Below, piece by piece: positions 34,126-42,954 of a DNA stretch of 64,000 bases. The stretch covers positions 250,588 to 314,587 of the forward strand of contig QCWI01000001.1 in the NCBI GenBank assembly GCA_003149635.1, read 5' to 3'. The translations under genes were made by a program, and so were the position numbers. The notes beneath the pieces were generated by a model. The model did no database searches. It saw only the letters and a program-made list of their open reading frames with translations, and was not told the DNA's origin. How positions within the stretch are numbered: the first letter of the stretch is position 1; each line of letters opens with the position of its first letter. Source of the DNA: Fluviicola sp. XM-24bin1. GTDB lineage: Bacteria > Bacteroidota > Bacteroidia > Flavobacteriales_D > Crocinitomicaceae.

Positions 34126-34199
34126 CGTTATTCATTATTCAATATTTCTTATTCATGATTCCTTATTAATTATATTTATCGGCTAAACAATATTTTCCC

Positions 34200-34976
34200 A
34201 TGTACAACACAATACTTACAGAGACAAACGGTCATATCCAACGCATTACGATCAATCGACCGAATCAGTTGAACGCACTGAACAAAGAAACGATTGGTGA
34301 ATTGCACGAGGCGCTAAAAGCTGCAGATGCAGATGCGAATGTTGGAGTTATCATTTTGACGGGATCTGGAGAAAAGTCGTTTGTAGCTGGTGCAGATATT
34401 AAAGAATTCGCAGATTTTTCCGTTCCACAGGGAGGAGAATTGGCGGAGAAAGGACAAGAATTATTGTTCAGTTTCGTTGAAAACTTGACGACACCCGTTA
34501 TTGCTGCTGTGAACGGATTCGCTCTTGGTGGTGGATTGGAATTGGCGATGTGTTCGCACATTCGAGTAGCTTCTTCCAACTCGCGCATGGGATTGCCTGA
34601 AGTAAGTTTGGGTGTGATCCCAGGGTATGGTGGAACGCAGCGATTGGCGCAATTGGTCGGACGCGGAAAAGCGAACGAGATGGTATTCACCGCTGGGATG
34701 ATCAAAGCGGATGAAGCGTTGACTTGGGGCTTGGTGAACTACGTAGTGGAACCAGAAGAATTGATGGCGAAAGCAGAAGAAATCGCTGAGAAGATTTTGA
34801 ATAACTCCGGTACAGCAATCGCTTCAGCAATTCGTTCGGTGAATGCGAACTATCAAGACGGAGTCAACGGATACGAAGTAGAAATTCAGGAATTCGCCAA
34901 GTGCTTCGGTACGGCAGATTTCAAAGAAGGAACAACGGCATTCTTGGAAAAAAGAAAGCCTAATTTCAGAGGATAA
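34200..34976 (+). CDS. Enoyl-CoA hydratase/isomerase family protein
   Basis: A 258-residue crotonase-fold enzyme. The CoA-binding and oxyanion-hole segments are visible (FVAGADIKEF at 61-70; ALGGGLELAMCSH at 108-120) together with both catalytic glutamates, Glu114 (GLELA) and Glu134 (LPEVSLGVIPGYGGTQRL). It hydrates trans-2-enoyl-CoA, probably short-chain, in fatty acid or amino acid breakdown. No other beta-oxidation gene is in the window. It precedes the flippase gene by three bases. Confidence 0.93.
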   Translation: MYNTILTETNGHIQRITINRPNQLNALNKETIGELHEALKAADADANVGVIILTGSGEKSFVAGADIKEFADFSVPQGGELAEKGQELLFSFVENLTTPVIAAVNGFALGGGLELAMCSHIRVASSNSRMGLPEVSLGVIPGYGGTQRLAQLVGRGKANEMVFTAGMIKADEALTWGLVNYVVEPEELMAKAEEIAEKILNNSGTAIASAIRSVNANYQDGVNGYEVEIQEFAKCFGTADFKEGTTAFLEKRKPNFRG

Positions 34977-34979
34977 AAT

Positions 34980-36452
34980 TTGAGCAACCCCTTAAAAAGC
35001 TTACTCGGACAAACAGCCATTTACGGTTTGCCTACCATCGTGGGCCGACTGTTGAATTATCTGCTTGTTCCACTCTATACCTACATTTTCGGATCGAATG
35101 CAGATGCGTACGGTGCAGTGTCGGAGTTGTATGCTTGGGTCGCTTTTCTAATGATCTTGCTTACCTTCGGAATGGAAACTACGTTCTTCCGATTTTTCAA
35201 TGAAAAAGAGAACAAAGATCAAGTACTTCGCAACAGTTTCTTGACCGTTATCGGCATTAACTTACTGTTCTTACTCATCTTAATTTCACTCAATCAGACT
35301 ATTGCGTATGCGATGCTCTTTGGCGATCATCAGGAATACATCATTCTGATGGGGTTGATTGTCTTCATGGATGCCGTGACGGCAGTTCCAATGGCCAAGC
35401 TCCGGGCGGAGTTGAAGGCGAAAAAGTTTGCGCTCATTCACTTTTCTGCAATCGCTGTAAACATTGGTCTGAACTTAATTCTGCTGTTGCTTTTTTACGA
35501 CAAATCGAATCCATCCAGTGGAGTTGTCATTATTCTGATTGCCAATCTGCTTTCCTCTTTCGTAAAGGTTATTGGAACGTACAAGGAATTCCTCAAAATT
35601 GAGCTGAAATACGATCGGGAAATGGGCAAGGAAATGTTGAAGTATGCCTTTCCGCTCGTGATTGCTGGATTCGCTGGAATTATCAATGAGACGTTGGATC
35701 GCGCCTTGTTGAAACACGTACTTCACAATCGATCTGGACTTACGGTTAAAGCGGCTCAGGCTGAACTCGGGATCTATAGCGCTTGTTACAAATTGGCGAT
35801 GTTAGCAACGATCTTTCTACAAGCTTTCCGATACGCCGCAGAACCTTTCTTCTTCTCATTGAACAAAGACAAAGATCGAAACAAGACCTACGTGAAAATC
35901 ATGAATTACTTCATTGCGGCAGTTTGTGTGATCTTCCTTGGTGTGAGTTTAAATATTGATATTTTCAAGCATTTCATTCAAAACGAAGTCTATTGGGAAG
36001 GATTGGGCGTGGTTCCAATCTTGCTCATTGCAGGTGTATTTCTTGGAATTTATTTCAATCAGTCCATTTGGTATAAGCTCAGTGGGCAAACGAAATTTGG
36101 AGCGTATATCGCCATTGGCGGGGCCTCTTTAACTATCTTAATTAACCTGATTTTCATTCCGATTTACGGGTATTGGGCATCGGCTTGGGCCACGTTGATC
36201 GTGTACGCTGGGCAGATGATTGCTTCATATCTTCTTGGGCAAAAGCATTATCCGATCAATTACAACCTTCGAAAGTTCGGATTGTATTTTGGAACCGCGG
36301 TGATCTTCTTCCTAATCACCTTTTGGATCGATATGGATCCGGGAGAGCTCACATTCCGCAAGTTTTTATTCCATAATTTCTTGATTTTGGCTTATGTTGG
36401 ACTGGCTTGGTTCATAGAAAAACCGCAAAAAATCAGAACGAATGTTAACTAA
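34980..36452 (+). CDS. Polysaccharide/oligosaccharide flippase (MOP superfamily)
   Basis: A 490-residue membrane protein with about 14 helices. The start TTG 34980 gives SNPLKSLLGQTAIYGLPTIV and RLLNYLLVPLYTYIF, the standard opening of this Bacteroidota flippase type, so the TTG is well supported. MOP-family flippases move lipid-linked oligosaccharide or similar precursors across the inner membrane. It opens the conserved run of flippase, dut, nucleotidyltransferase, TPR, DUF4292 and EnvC genes. The exact lipid substrate is unknown. A second, different flippase is at 46658-48091. Confidence 0.87.
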   Translation: MSNPLKSLLGQTAIYGLPTIVGRLLNYLLVPLYTYIFGSNADAYGAVSELYAWVAFLMILLTFGMETTFFRFFNEKENKDQVLRNSFLTVIGINLLFLLILISLNQTIAYAMLFGDHQEYIILMGLIVFMDAVTAVPMAKLRAELKAKKFALIHFSAIAVNIGLNLILLLLFYDKSNPSSGVVIILIANLLSSFVKVIGTYKEFLKIELKYDREMGKEMLKYAFPLVIAGFAGIINETLDRALLKHVLHNRSGLTVKAAQAELGIYSACYKLAMLATIFLQAFRYAAEPFFFSLNKDKDRNKTYVKIMNYFIAAVCVIFLGVSLNIDIFKHFIQNEVYWEGLGVVPILLIAGVFLGIYFNQSIWYKLSGQTKFGAYIAIGGASLTILINLIFIPIYGYWASAWATLIVYAGQMIASYLLGQKHYPINYNLRKFGLYFGTAVIFFLITFWIDMDPGELTFRKFLFHNFLILAYVGLAWFIEKPQKIRTNVN

Positions 36453-36507
36453 CGTCAGATAGTTAGTAACTCAGCCATTTCCAGTCTTTTTCACGCAACG
36501 CTTTTCT

Positions 36508-36515
36508 TATTTTTG
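36508..36515 (+). promoter_or_regulatory. -7 element TATTTTTG before dut
   Basis: Exact TAnnTTTG match ending 19 bases before ATG 36535, indicating that dut has its own promoter inside the gene run. Confidence 0.6.
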
Positions 36516-36534
36516 AGAGAATAACGAAAAAGCA

Positions 36535-36969
36535 ATGCAAGTCAAGGTAATCAACAAATCGCAGCACCCGCTACCGGAGTACGAAACGAGATCTTCGGCA
36601 GGATTGGATGTGCGCGCAAATATCGAAGCTCCCATCACTTTAGCTCCCATGGAAAGAACGCTCGTGAAAACAGGACTTTTTATGGAGATTCCGGTAGGAT
36701 ATGAGTGTCAGGTGCGCCCACGAAGTGGATTGGCACTGAAGAAAGGGATAACGGTTTTGAATTCACCTGGTACCATCGATGCGGATTATCGCGGAGAAGT
36801 AGGCGTGATTTTAATCAACCTTTCGAACGAGCCTTTTGTGATTGAAAACGGCGAACGCATTGCACAATTGGTATTTGCCAAGTACGACCGCGCCACGTGG
36901 AAAGAAACGGATGCGCTTTCTGAAACTGATCGCGGAGCCGGCGGATTTGGAAGTACTGGAGTGAAATAA
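36535..36969 (+). CDS. dut: dUTP diphosphatase
   Basis: A 144-residue trimeric dUTPase that hydrolyses dUTP to dUMP and pyrophosphate, keeping uracil out of DNA. All five family motifs are seen: [44 protein letters not shown] and the C-terminal P-loop-like [10 protein letters not shown]. Normal length. Confidence 0.97.
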   Translation: MQVKVINKSQHPLPEYETRSSAGLDVRANIEAPITLAPMERTLVKTGLFMEIPVGYECQVRPRSGLALKKGITVLNSPGTIDADYRGEVGVILINLSNEPFVIENGERIAQLVFAKYDRATWKETDALSETDRGAGGFGSTGVK

Positions 36970-37046
36970 ATTAGACAAAACGGATTGATTAGACGAATTA
37001 GACATATCCTAGATGTCTAATGTGTCCAATCCATCAAAAGAAAAAA
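36970..37046. repeat. TTAGAC-word cluster and inverted repeat before the nucleotidyltransferase
   Basis: ATTAGAC occurs three times between 36970 and 37003, and ATTAGACAT (36997-37005) pairs perfectly with ATGTCTAAT (37013-37021). No coding sequence; the frame beginning at 37020 contributes only a weak N-terminal extension. Confidence 0.7.
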
Positions 37047-38066
37047 ATGAAAATAATCGTACCGATGGCAGGCCGAGGAAGCCGCCTCAGACCACATACT
37101 TTAACCGTTCCGAAACCGCTTGTACCTGTAGCAGGACAACCTATTGTTCACCGCTTGGTAAAAGATATTGCCGAAGTGGTAAAATCGCCCATTGAGGAAG
37201 TGGCTTTCGTTTTGGGAGACCCTGCATTCTTTGGGGATGATGTCGTTCAAAGTCTTACGGAATTGGCAGAAGGATTGGGCGCAAAAGCATCCATCTACCG
37301 TCAAGATCAGCCTTTAGGAACCGGACATGCGATTATGTGCGCAAAGGAATCTTTATCCGGGCCGGCGGTGATCGCTTACGCAGATACATTAATTCAAGCG
37401 GAATTTGATTTGGATCCAGAAGCAGATTCTGTGATTTGGACAAAGCGCGTGGAGAATCCATCGGCATACGGAGTGGTACAATTGAACGATCGAAATGAAA
37501 TCACTGAGTTGGTAGAGAAGCCTCAGGAGTTTGTAAGCGATCAAGCTGTAATTGGAATTTACTACTTCAAGGAAGTGGAAGTTTTGAAAGATACTCTTCA
37601 ATACGTACTTGATAATCAAATAATCAATGGCGGGGAATATCAGATCAACGATGGAATCAAGCGCATGATGGCCGATGGAAAAGTATTCAAAACTGGAACC
37701 GTTGAACAATGGATGGACTGCGGTAATAAAAAGGTCACCGTCGAAACAAACGCACAGGTTTTGGACAACGAAGCCGCAAAAGGAGTGAACAATGTTTCAG
37801 CCTCAGTTGTACTGGATAATGCAACGATAATTCCTCCGTGTTTTATTGGTGATAACGTCCAGTTGACGAACGCGGTGGTCGGGCCACACGTATCACTTGG
37901 AGCAAATACCGTTATTGAGAATAGCATCGTGCGAAATTCCATTATTCAGCACGAAACCAAAATTACCAATACCGTAATCGCCGATTCCATGATTGGATCG
38001 AAAGTGCAATACAACGGTTTGGCGCGAGATTTGAGCCTTGGGGACTATACAAATATTGATGAATAA
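37047..38066 (+). CDS. Sugar-phosphate nucleotidyltransferase with beta-helix C-terminus
   Basis: A 339-residue GlmU/RmlA-like enzyme. N-terminal nucleotide loop IVPMAGRGSRLRPHTLTVPK then PLVPVAGQPI (residues about 3-32), metal/sugar segment YADTLI, and a C-terminal left-handed beta-helix made of hexapeptides (ATIIPPCFIGDNVQLTNAVV, NSIVRNSIIQ). It makes an NDP-sugar or GlcNAc-type precursor for the envelope; which one is not decidable. The start at 37047 is the one that gives MKIIVPMAGRG; the ATG 27 bases upstream adds a non-family tail. It overlaps the TPR gene by eight bases. Confidence 0.9.
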   Translation: MKIIVPMAGRGSRLRPHTLTVPKPLVPVAGQPIVHRLVKDIAEVVKSPIEEVAFVLGDPAFFGDDVVQSLTELAEGLGAKASIYRQDQPLGTGHAIMCAKESLSGPAVIAYADTLIQAEFDLDPEADSVIWTKRVENPSAYGVVQLNDRNEITELVEKPQEFVSDQAVIGIYYFKEVEVLKDTLQYVLDNQIINGGEYQINDGIKRMMADGKVFKTGTVEQWMDCGNKKVTVETNAQVLDNEAAKGVNNVSASVVLDNATIIPPCFIGDNVQLTNAVVGPHVSLGANTVIENSIVRNSIIQHETKITNTVIADSMIGSKVQYNGLARDLSLGDYTNIDE

Positions 38067-39774
38067 ATTATTCTACATAACATTTGCCAGTTTGTTGCTG
38101 GTAGCCTGTAAAGCGCCTTCGGGTGCCATTCAGAAATCGGATGCACCGGTTTCCGCTAAGGATTATCCATACATCGAAGCCTTTCACAAAGGATTGCAAT
38201 TCAAGGTTCAGGGACGAACCGAAGAAGCCATCGTTGAATTAGAGAAATGCTTGAGCATACGTAATGACGATGATGCGGTGTATTATGCACTTTCCAAGTT
38301 GGAGTTGCAGCGTGGTAATCCCGAGGCATCCGCCAACTACATTCAAAAGGCACATGAAATTGCACCAATCAATATCTGGTACATAGAAGAGTTGGCGTAT
38401 ATGCACTTCGAGAGTCAGAACTTTGCGCAAGCCGCCAAAGAATTTGGGAAATTGGTGGAGCAGGAGCCGAGAAATATTGATTGGCAGTATGCATATTCCG
38501 AAGCATTGGTTCGCAATGGACAAAACAAAGAAGCGCTTGAAGTCTTCAATACGATGGAAGCACAAGTGGGGAAACATCCGCATTTTGCCCTTCAGCGTTA
38601 TAATGTTTTAATGCAATCAGGAGATGAATCCGGTGCGGAACAGGCCTTACTAAAAGGAAAAGAAGAGTTCCCAACGGATGCTGGAATCATCGGAACATTG
38701 GTAGATCATTATTACCAAACACGTCAGAATGAAAAGGCTGAAATCTTCTTGGTGGAATTGGTGGAAGCCGATCCTGAGAACGGACGTGCACAATTGGCAT
38801 TAACGGATATTTATCAGCGTCGTAATGAAATGAGTAAGGCGTATGGAGCACTCAAAGCTGCAATCACTTCCGCGAATCTTGACATCGATACCAAGATGAA
38901 AGTCTTGATTAACATTCAAGAACAGAGCTCTGAAATTCCAAAAGAAATGTTCCCAATTGTGGAGGCTTTCGTAGAAACAAATCCGGAAAGTTCTAAGGCA
39001 TATTCCATATACGGAGATTACTTGCTCACGGCAGATCGAAAAGAGGAGGCGTTGGCTTCGTATCAGAAGGCGGTTGAACTGGATGACAGCAAATTCGCAT
39101 TGTGGAACCAGGTTTTGATCATGCAATACGAGCAAGACGATTATCCCGCCTTGTACGAATCTAGTAAGGCTTGTTTGGAGTTGTTTCCAACAGCACCGAT
39201 CGTGTACTTCTTGCAGGGTGTTAGTGCGAATGAGACACAACGATACCAAGAGGCATACGACGCCTTAATCTTGGGATTAGAAATGATCGTAAATGACGAT
39301 GGATTGAAGTCTGAATTCTACGGTCAATTGGCAGAATCTAGCTTCGGACTGAAGGAATACAATGAAGCGCTTGATCATTATAAGAAAGCACTGGACTTGG
39401 ATTCCAGAAATGCAGCGATCATGAACAATTACGCACGTCGATTGGCATTGTTAAATAGAGATTTAGATGTTGCGGAATCCGTAGTGGATCAGATTATTGA
39501 TGCTTTCCCGCAGCAATCGCTTTTCCAAGACACGAAAGGGATGATTTACTTTAGTCGTGAGAAGTTTGAGGATGCTGAGAATTTGTTTGATGGTGCAGTG
39601 AAAATGGATCCGAAGAATCCTATCTATTTGGAGCATTTAGGAGATGCACAGATGAAGAATGGAAATGCTTCCGATGCATTGGAAAACTGGAAATTGGCCA
39701 AGGAATACGGATCGAAATCCAAAAATATTGATAAGAAAATTGCAGATAAAAAATACTATGCGCCTAGTCTCTAA
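38059..39774 (+). CDS. TPR-repeat lipoprotein
   Basis: A 571-residue protein with lipobox LLVAC (Cys17) and about 12 tandem tetratricopeptide repeats (for example AIVELEKCLSIRNDDDAVYY, EALASYQKAVELDDSKFALW, EALDHYKKALDLDSRNAAIM). TPR arrays hold protein partners; the lipid anchor places it on a periplasmic membrane face. Its ATG overlaps the nucleotidyltransferase stop. In the operon it is followed directly by DUF4292 and EnvC genes, suggesting a cell-envelope assembly or division role. Confidence 0.9.
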   Translation: MNKLFYITFASLLLVACKAPSGAIQKSDAPVSAKDYPYIEAFHKGLQFKVQGRTEEAIVELEKCLSIRNDDDAVYYALSKLELQRGNPEASANYIQKAHEIAPINIWYIEELAYMHFESQNFAQAAKEFGKLVEQEPRNIDWQYAYSEALVRNGQNKEALEVFNTMEAQVGKHPHFALQRYNVLMQSGDESGAEQALLKGKEEFPTDAGIIGTLVDHYYQTRQNEKAEIFLVELVEADPENGRAQLALTDIYQRRNEMSKAYGALKAAITSANLDIDTKMKVLINIQEQSSEIPKEMFPIVEAFVETNPESSKAYSIYGDYLLTADRKEEALASYQKAVELDDSKFALWNQVLIMQYEQDDYPALYESSKACLELFPTAPIVYFLQGVSANETQRYQEAYDALILGLEMIVNDDGLKSEFYGQLAESSFGLKEYNEALDHYKKALDLDSRNAAIMNNYARRLALLNRDLDVAESVVDQIIDAFPQQSLFQDTKGMIYFSREKFEDAENLFDGAVKMDPKNPIYLEHLGDAQMKNGNASDALENWKLAKEYGSKSKNIDKKIADKKYYAPSL

Positions 39775-40558
39775 CATTGCCATATTGACGTTGGGGATGC
39801 TTGCTTTTGTATCCTGTAAATCTTCCAAAGATGTTGATTCAGATCAGGGAGAAGTTGCGAGCGAAGAGCTGGTCGCTGCTTTAGATTCATTATCGCAGAC
39901 GACTTTCGATTCTTATTATTCCAAGCTCGCGACGAGTTACAAGGATTCCTCCAGAAGTGTTTCTTTCAAGACATCCACTTGGATGATCGCGGACAGTGCG
40001 GCGAATTTCTTGATCAAGTTTGCCAATTTCCCAGTGGCTAGTGCTTTGGTGACGAATGATTCCGTTACTGTAGTCGATCGTCGAGCAAAGTGCTATCAAT
40101 ATTCCACTTTAGATTTGTTAAGCGAGCAGTTCGGAACGGAATTAAGTCTTGAGAATCTTCAAGACATCCTCCTCGGAATCCCAACCAATTTCGACAAGGA
40201 AAAGACCTATTATCAAAACGAGGAGAACGGTTTAACCCTCTGTACGCATGGTTTGAAAGATATTGAGCAGGCGCGACTAGAGAACTCTGATGATATTATT
40301 ACGTATTACACGCTCAACGAAGGTTTGACAGAACTTGAACGCATGACCTTGGTGAGCTTTAAAGACACTACGGAAATCAACTTGGTCTACAACGAGCGCG
40401 AAGTTGTGGACGGATTCAATTCTCCGAAATTGGTAACGGTTCGAATCAGCACGCCGCGACAAGATGCGACTGTTGAACTCAACTACACCAAGATTCGAGC
40501 GAATCAATCCGAACAAATTCAATTCGTAATCCCTGACAGTTATGGCGAATGTAAGTAA
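39758..40558 (+). CDS. DUF4292 lipoprotein
   Basis: A 266-residue lipoprotein (lipobox LAFVSC, Cys20) with a LolA/LolB-like beta-sheet arrangement: SVSFKTSTWMIADSAANFLI, NDSVTVVDRRAKCYQYST, LVTVRISTPRQDATVELNYT. DUF4292 is a Bacteroidota domain of unknown activity, possibly lipid or lipoprotein handling by fold. It starts 17 bases inside the TPR gene and overlaps EnvC by 17 bases. ATG 39758 is chosen because it gives the signal peptide; the 33 residues upstream are shadow. Confidence 0.87.
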   Translation: MRLVSNIAILTLGMLAFVSCKSSKDVDSDQGEVASEELVAALDSLSQTTFDSYYSKLATSYKDSSRSVSFKTSTWMIADSAANFLIKFANFPVASALVTNDSVTVVDRRAKCYQYSTLDLLSEQFGTELSLENLQDILLGIPTNFDKEKTYYQNEENGLTLCTHGLKDIEQARLENSDDIITYYTLNEGLTELERMTLVSFKDTTEINLVYNEREVVDGFNSPKLVTVRISTPRQDATVELNYTKIRANQSEQIQFVIPDSYGECK

Positions 40559-41828
40559 GATTTTATTGGTTCTATTGCTAGGAATTGGGACGGTGCATGC
40601 TCAAGACTCCAGTGATAAGTTGAAGAAAGAGCAGCAACAATTGGAGAGTAAAATCGCCAATACCAAGATGCTTTTGAAGAAAACGAAAAGCAATAAAGAG
40701 GCTTCTTTCAACGAACTCCAGGTGATTGAAAACCAAATTTACTATCGATCGCAACTGTTGAAAAACTACGATAATCAAATTCGTGGTGCCGAATTGAAAG
40801 TAGAGCAGAAGACGGGGCAGATTGAAGAATACGAACAAAAGATTACCCGGTTAAAAGCACAGTACAAAAAGTTGATTTTATACGCCTACAAGAACCGAAA
40901 TAAGTACGGAAAGATGATGTTCATTTTTGCGGCTAAGTCGTATCGCGAGGCGATCAAACGAAATAGTTATTTGAAACGTGTTGCTGAAATTCAAGAAAAT
41001 CAATTCATCGCAATTGCGCAGCATCAGGATTTGATCAAAGAGGAGATCAAGCAGATTGATGAGGAAAAGCAGCGTAAGTTAGCTGTAGTTGCTGACAAAA
41101 AGAAGGAACGCGCGGCTATTGAAGAGGATCGAAAGCGTCAGGAAGCGATTTACCGAGAATTTAAGCAAGAAGAAGATGAGATTCTAGCAAAATTGCGCAA
41201 AGAGGAACAAGATCGTGCGCGATTGAGACAACAAATTGCCGCTGCGATTCAACGTGAAATTGCAGAAGCAGAAGCGGCTAGAAAAGCTGCGGAAGCGAAG
41301 AAGGCGGGAACCAAAAACAATACCGCAAGTACTACCATGAAATCGAATACAACGACCAAGGCCGCACCGAATTTCCAATCAACGAAAGAAGCCGCTGCTT
41401 TAAGCGCCAACTTCGAAGGAAATAGAGGAAAATTGCCATGGCCGGTTGAGAAGGGAACGCTAACGGAGAAATTCGGAAAGAACCCGCACCCTACCCTAAA
41501 GAATGTAACGACCAATAACCGTGGAATTGACATAAGCGCTCCGAAAAATGCTCAGGTTCGAGCCGTTTTCGAAGGAGAAGTAACGAGTGTCCTCAATATT
41601 CCAGGAGCGGGGAAAGTGGTCATCATCAAGCATGGAAACTACCGAACGGTGTACAGTAATTTGCAGGATACGTATGTCAAAGTAGGGCAGAAGGTCTCCA
41701 CGAAAAAGGTGATTGGATCCTTGCTTTCGAAGAAAGATCAGAGTATTTCTGTAGCCCATTTTGAGATTCACAAGGTGGTGGGAAGCAATGTAACGTGTTT
41801 GAATCCGTCTTTGTGGGTACACCAGTAG
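40542..41828 (+). CDS. envC: EnvC-like murein hydrolase activator with degenerate M23/LytM domain
   Basis: A 428-residue secreted protein: signal peptide (1-20), a long coiled coil (about 24-245, rich in K, E and Q), a low-complexity alanine/threonine linker, and a C-terminal LytM domain from about residue 300. The catalytic sites of M23 peptidases are altered: NNRGIDI in place of HxGxD, YSNL in place of YSHL and SVAHFEIH in place of HLHFE. The loss of zinc ligands, with the coiled coil, fits EnvC, which activates cell-division amidases rather than cutting peptidoglycan itself. Last gene of the conserved operon. Confidence 0.85.
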   Translation: MANVSKILLVLLLGIGTVHAQDSSDKLKKEQQQLESKIANTKMLLKKTKSNKEASFNELQVIENQIYYRSQLLKNYDNQIRGAELKVEQKTGQIEEYEQKITRLKAQYKKLILYAYKNRNKYGKMMFIFAAKSYREAIKRNSYLKRVAEIQENQFIAIAQHQDLIKEEIKQIDEEKQRKLAVVADKKKERAAIEEDRKRQEAIYREFKQEEDEILAKLRKEEQDRARLRQQIAAAIQREIAEAEAARKAAEAKKAGTKNNTASTTMKSNTTTKAAPNFQSTKEAAALSANFEGNRGKLPWPVEKGTLTEKFGKNPHPTLKNVTTNNRGIDISAPKNAQVRAVFEGEVTSVLNIPGAGKVVIIKHGNYRTVYSNLQDTYVKVGQKVSTKKVIGSLLSKKDQSISVAHFEIHKVVGSNVTCLNPSLWVHQ

Positions 41829-41887
41829 CACAGATTTGAGGTTGGAGTGTGAGGGTGAACTTTAGGAAAACTATTTACCCGGGTACT

Positions 41888-41954
41888 ATGTCGGCAAAAC
41901 CCGACATTCCGACGAAGCATCTTCGAAAATTCTAGAATCACCTCAATTTTCGAA
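41888..41954. terminator. Two hairpins between convergent genes
   Basis: ATGTCGG-caaaac-CCGACAT (41888-41907) and a perfect 10-base stem TTCGAAAATT (41922-41931) / AATTTTCGAA (41945-41954) with loop CTAGAATCACCTC. There is no strong T-run, so termination is only likely. The second loop resembles the TCTAGAACCTC core at 34109. Confidence 0.55.
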
Positions 41955-41975
41955 CAACAGGCGCATTTTGCGGCA

Positions 41976-42755
41976 TCACTTCACCTTAATCTTCGAATTA
42001 TAATTATCAAAGTTGAGATAGTAATCCCCTGAAGAAAGTCCGGCTAAGTCAATTTGAATCGATTTTCCGGTTAGGACTCGCTCTCCCAATTCGTTGTATA
42101 ACTCATATTGTGTTTCGGAGCTAAATTGCAAAAGGCGTTCGGATTTAAGCATTTCATACGTAACGGCTTCTGCGCTTCCCTGAGCAATGAGATTGTTAGA
42201 GAATGCCCTTACACCATTACCATTATCCGCAGCTATACGAAAGGTATTGGTACCGCTGTGCAGATCATCATTTAACGTAGCTGAATAGTAGCCCTCATCA
42301 TCCGGATTGCTAATGACCACGTCTACTTCGATCCATTTGTTCCAGCGATATTGTTCGATTCGATACGAGCGAAGCTCAGGGTTATCTTTCCATCGGAATT
42401 GACCATTTTTTAGCGAAGCGGGTTCAATTCGAATGGTGCGATTGACATGTGTAAGATCATTATTTAAAATCTTAGGTTTACATCCTTCGCTGTGGATAAT
42501 TTGCACTTTCACTGGTGCTCCAATTTCCAATCCAAGTTCGTTTAGTTTGATTTCGAATGCACCAGAATTGATGTTCGCGCTAAGCGACTGATCATTCACA
42601 AAAACTTCCGTAACACAATACGTTTCAGTCGCATCGTTGTATGGATTCTGAACGTATAGATTTTTTCCTTGATAATTTCCTTCGACCGTCAAGTTGGCAA
42701 AAGCGAAGTTGATAAATCCACTGATAATGAATAGACTAAGTATGAGGTGCTTCAT
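41976..42755 (-). CDS. Secreted protein with probable T9SS sorting domain, unknown function
   Basis: A 259-residue protein: signal peptide (1-20), beta-sandwich domains (about 22-120 and 121-205; FRWKDNPELRSYRIEQYRWN looks like a fibronectin/Ig strand set), and a C-terminal segment YELYNELGERVLTGKSIQID with LAGLSSGDYYLNFDNYNSKI that matches the type A T9SS sorting pattern. No enzyme motif. A near -7 element TATCTTCA precedes the start. Role unknown. Confidence 0.8.
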   Translation of the reverse strand: MKHLILSLFIISGFINFAFANLTVEGNYQGKNLYVQNPYNDATETYCVTEVFVNDQSLSANINSGAFEIKLNELGLEIGAPVKVQIIHSEGCKPKILNNDLTHVNRTIRIEPASLKNGQFRWKDNPELRSYRIEQYRWNKWIEVDVVISNPDDEGYYSATLNDDLHSGTNTFRIAADNGNGVRAFSNNLIAQGSAEAVTYEMLKSERLLQFSSETQYELYNELGERVLTGKSIQIDLAGLSSGDYYLNFDNYNSKIKVK

Positions 42756-42866
42756 ACGGTGAAGATATGGAATTTAGCAGGAATTACAATTGCACGTTTT
42801 TAATTCAATATGCTTACCACAATGCCACGGAGCCACTTGGACAATTATGATTGAATGTGCACAGGG

Positions 42867-42887
42867 GATTATGACGTCGTCATAATC
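42867..42887. promoter_or_regulatory. Perfect palindrome GATTATGACG-T-CGTCATAATC
   Basis: Two exact 10-base arms with one central base, 112 bases upstream of the 41976-42755 gene and between genes read the same way. Possible operator or RNA hairpin. The same gap has inverted CACAAAGGCACAAGG-like and CCACGGAGCCACTTGG words at about 42930 and 42817. Confidence 0.5.
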
Positions 42888-42954
42888 TAGTGTCCTTAAT
42901 TTATAAGTTCGCCTATTCTTGATAGTATCCTTGTGCCTTTGTGGTAGAAAATTA

